Shown here piece by piece: positions 63,848-64,000 of a DNA stretch of 64,000 nt. The notes beneath the pieces were generated by a model, which was given only the letters and a program-made list of their open reading frames with translations, did not search any database and was not told where the DNA came from. Both the position numbers and the translations under genes were made by a program. The stretch comes from Paenibacillus sp. CC-CFT747 (GTDB lineage Bacteria > Bacillota > Bacilli > Paenibacillales > NBRC-103111), in contig CP106741.1 of NCBI GenBank assembly GCA_030323305.1, positions 4,649,501-4,713,500 of the forward strand, in the 5' to 3' direction. How positions within the stretch are numbered: the stretch's first letter is position 1; each line of letters begins with the position of its first letter.

Positions 63848-64000
63848 ATGAGTAAAGTTTATATAGACACAACGACCCCGGTCGGGGATACCCAATCCCG
63901 GACCGGTACGCTGGCTTTGATTGCCCTGGCGGTCAGCGCGTTCGGCATCGGCACGACGGAGTTCGTTCCAGTCGGGCTGCTGGCCGCCATCGCCCAAGAC
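63848..64000 (+). CDS. MFS transporter, DHA1 type (5' fragment)
   Basis: About 51 N-terminal residues are in the window. After a polar leader, LALIALAVSAFGIGTTEFVPVGLLAAIAQD is the helix 1 signature of AraJ/YdhP-type DHA1 efflux proteins (GTTEFVPVGLL). AGGAGG lies six bases before ATG 63848; an in-frame ATG at 63845 is the alternative. Divergent from the HxlR gene, which likely controls it. Confidence 0.85.
   Translation, partial: MSKVYIDTTTPVGDTQSRTGTLALIALAVSAFGIGTTEFVPVGLLAAIAQD

Overview
The window looks like a chromosomal piece of a Gram-positive, spore-forming member of the Bacillales, most likely Paenibacillaceae (Paenibacillus-like). Reasons: Bacillus-type gene neighbourhoods (miaB-ricA, Ku/LigD, YkuS, YwbE, YjcZ-type small protein, DUF3900, DUF4385), strong GGAGG ribosome binding sites with many GTG/TTG starts, U-tailed terminators, and GC content well above 50 percent. 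No tRNA, rRNA, CRISPR array, insertion sequence or prophage was seen. This is from reading only; no search was run.

Layout. 1-6 kb: tail of an M19 dipeptidase, then 2-oxoglutarate:ferredoxin oxidoreductase korAB, pduL, and miaB-ricA. 6-13 kb: AraC regulator and PhyH-type dioxygenase (minus strand), a YciI protein, a second oxoacid:ferredoxin oxidoreductase made of two fused subunits, and a cysteine-dioxygenase-like cupin. 13-21 kb: a GGDEF-EAL membrane protein, DUF3900, alanine dehydrogenase, a YihY membrane protein and a NarL-type two-component system. 21-29 kb: MarR-HlyD-MFS efflux operon, WrbA-like flavodoxin, a low-complexity membrane-anchored protein, DUF445, a YjcZ-like peptide, MsrAB and DUF441. 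29-38 kb: alpha/beta hydrolase, a purine-riboswitch-like leader in front of a COG2509 FAD dehydrogenase, YkuS, HrpB helicase, YwbE, a GH13 glucosidase and DUF4385. 38-47 kb: ABC exporter, GNAT, Nudix, a zinc-phospholipase-like protein, a nucleotidyltransferase, a eukaryotic-type HisA, an AT-rich island with a degenerate signal peptidase, and the NHEJ operon ku-ligD(ligase)-ligD(polymerase). 47-59 kb: DUF2188, cold-shock protein, LTA-synthase-like sulfatase, FAD-Rieske protein, a type III polyketide cluster (bpsA, methyltransferase, FAD reductase, MMPL exporter), a CBO0543 protein, a DJ-1/PfpI protein and an LLM flavin oxidoreductase. 59-64 kb: nuclease-helicase, 3'-5' exonuclease, and an HxlR regulator divergent from an MFS transporter that runs off the end.

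Most important caveat: about 38 apparent frameshifts break roughly 28 otherwise well-conserved genes. In every case where family knowledge lets the frame be repaired, bases are missing, mostly one base and mostly in runs of G or C. This looks like homopolymer under-calling in the assembly rather than gene decay, so these genes are annotated over their full extent as CDS with the break positions noted.

Best leads: the purine-riboswitch-like element before an FAD dehydrogenase, the compact type III polyketide/MMPL operon, the eukaryotic-type HisA outside any his operon, the signal-peptidase-like lipoprotein lacking the expected catalytic residues, and palindromic operators at the MarR, GGDEF-EAL and HxlR/MFS promoters.
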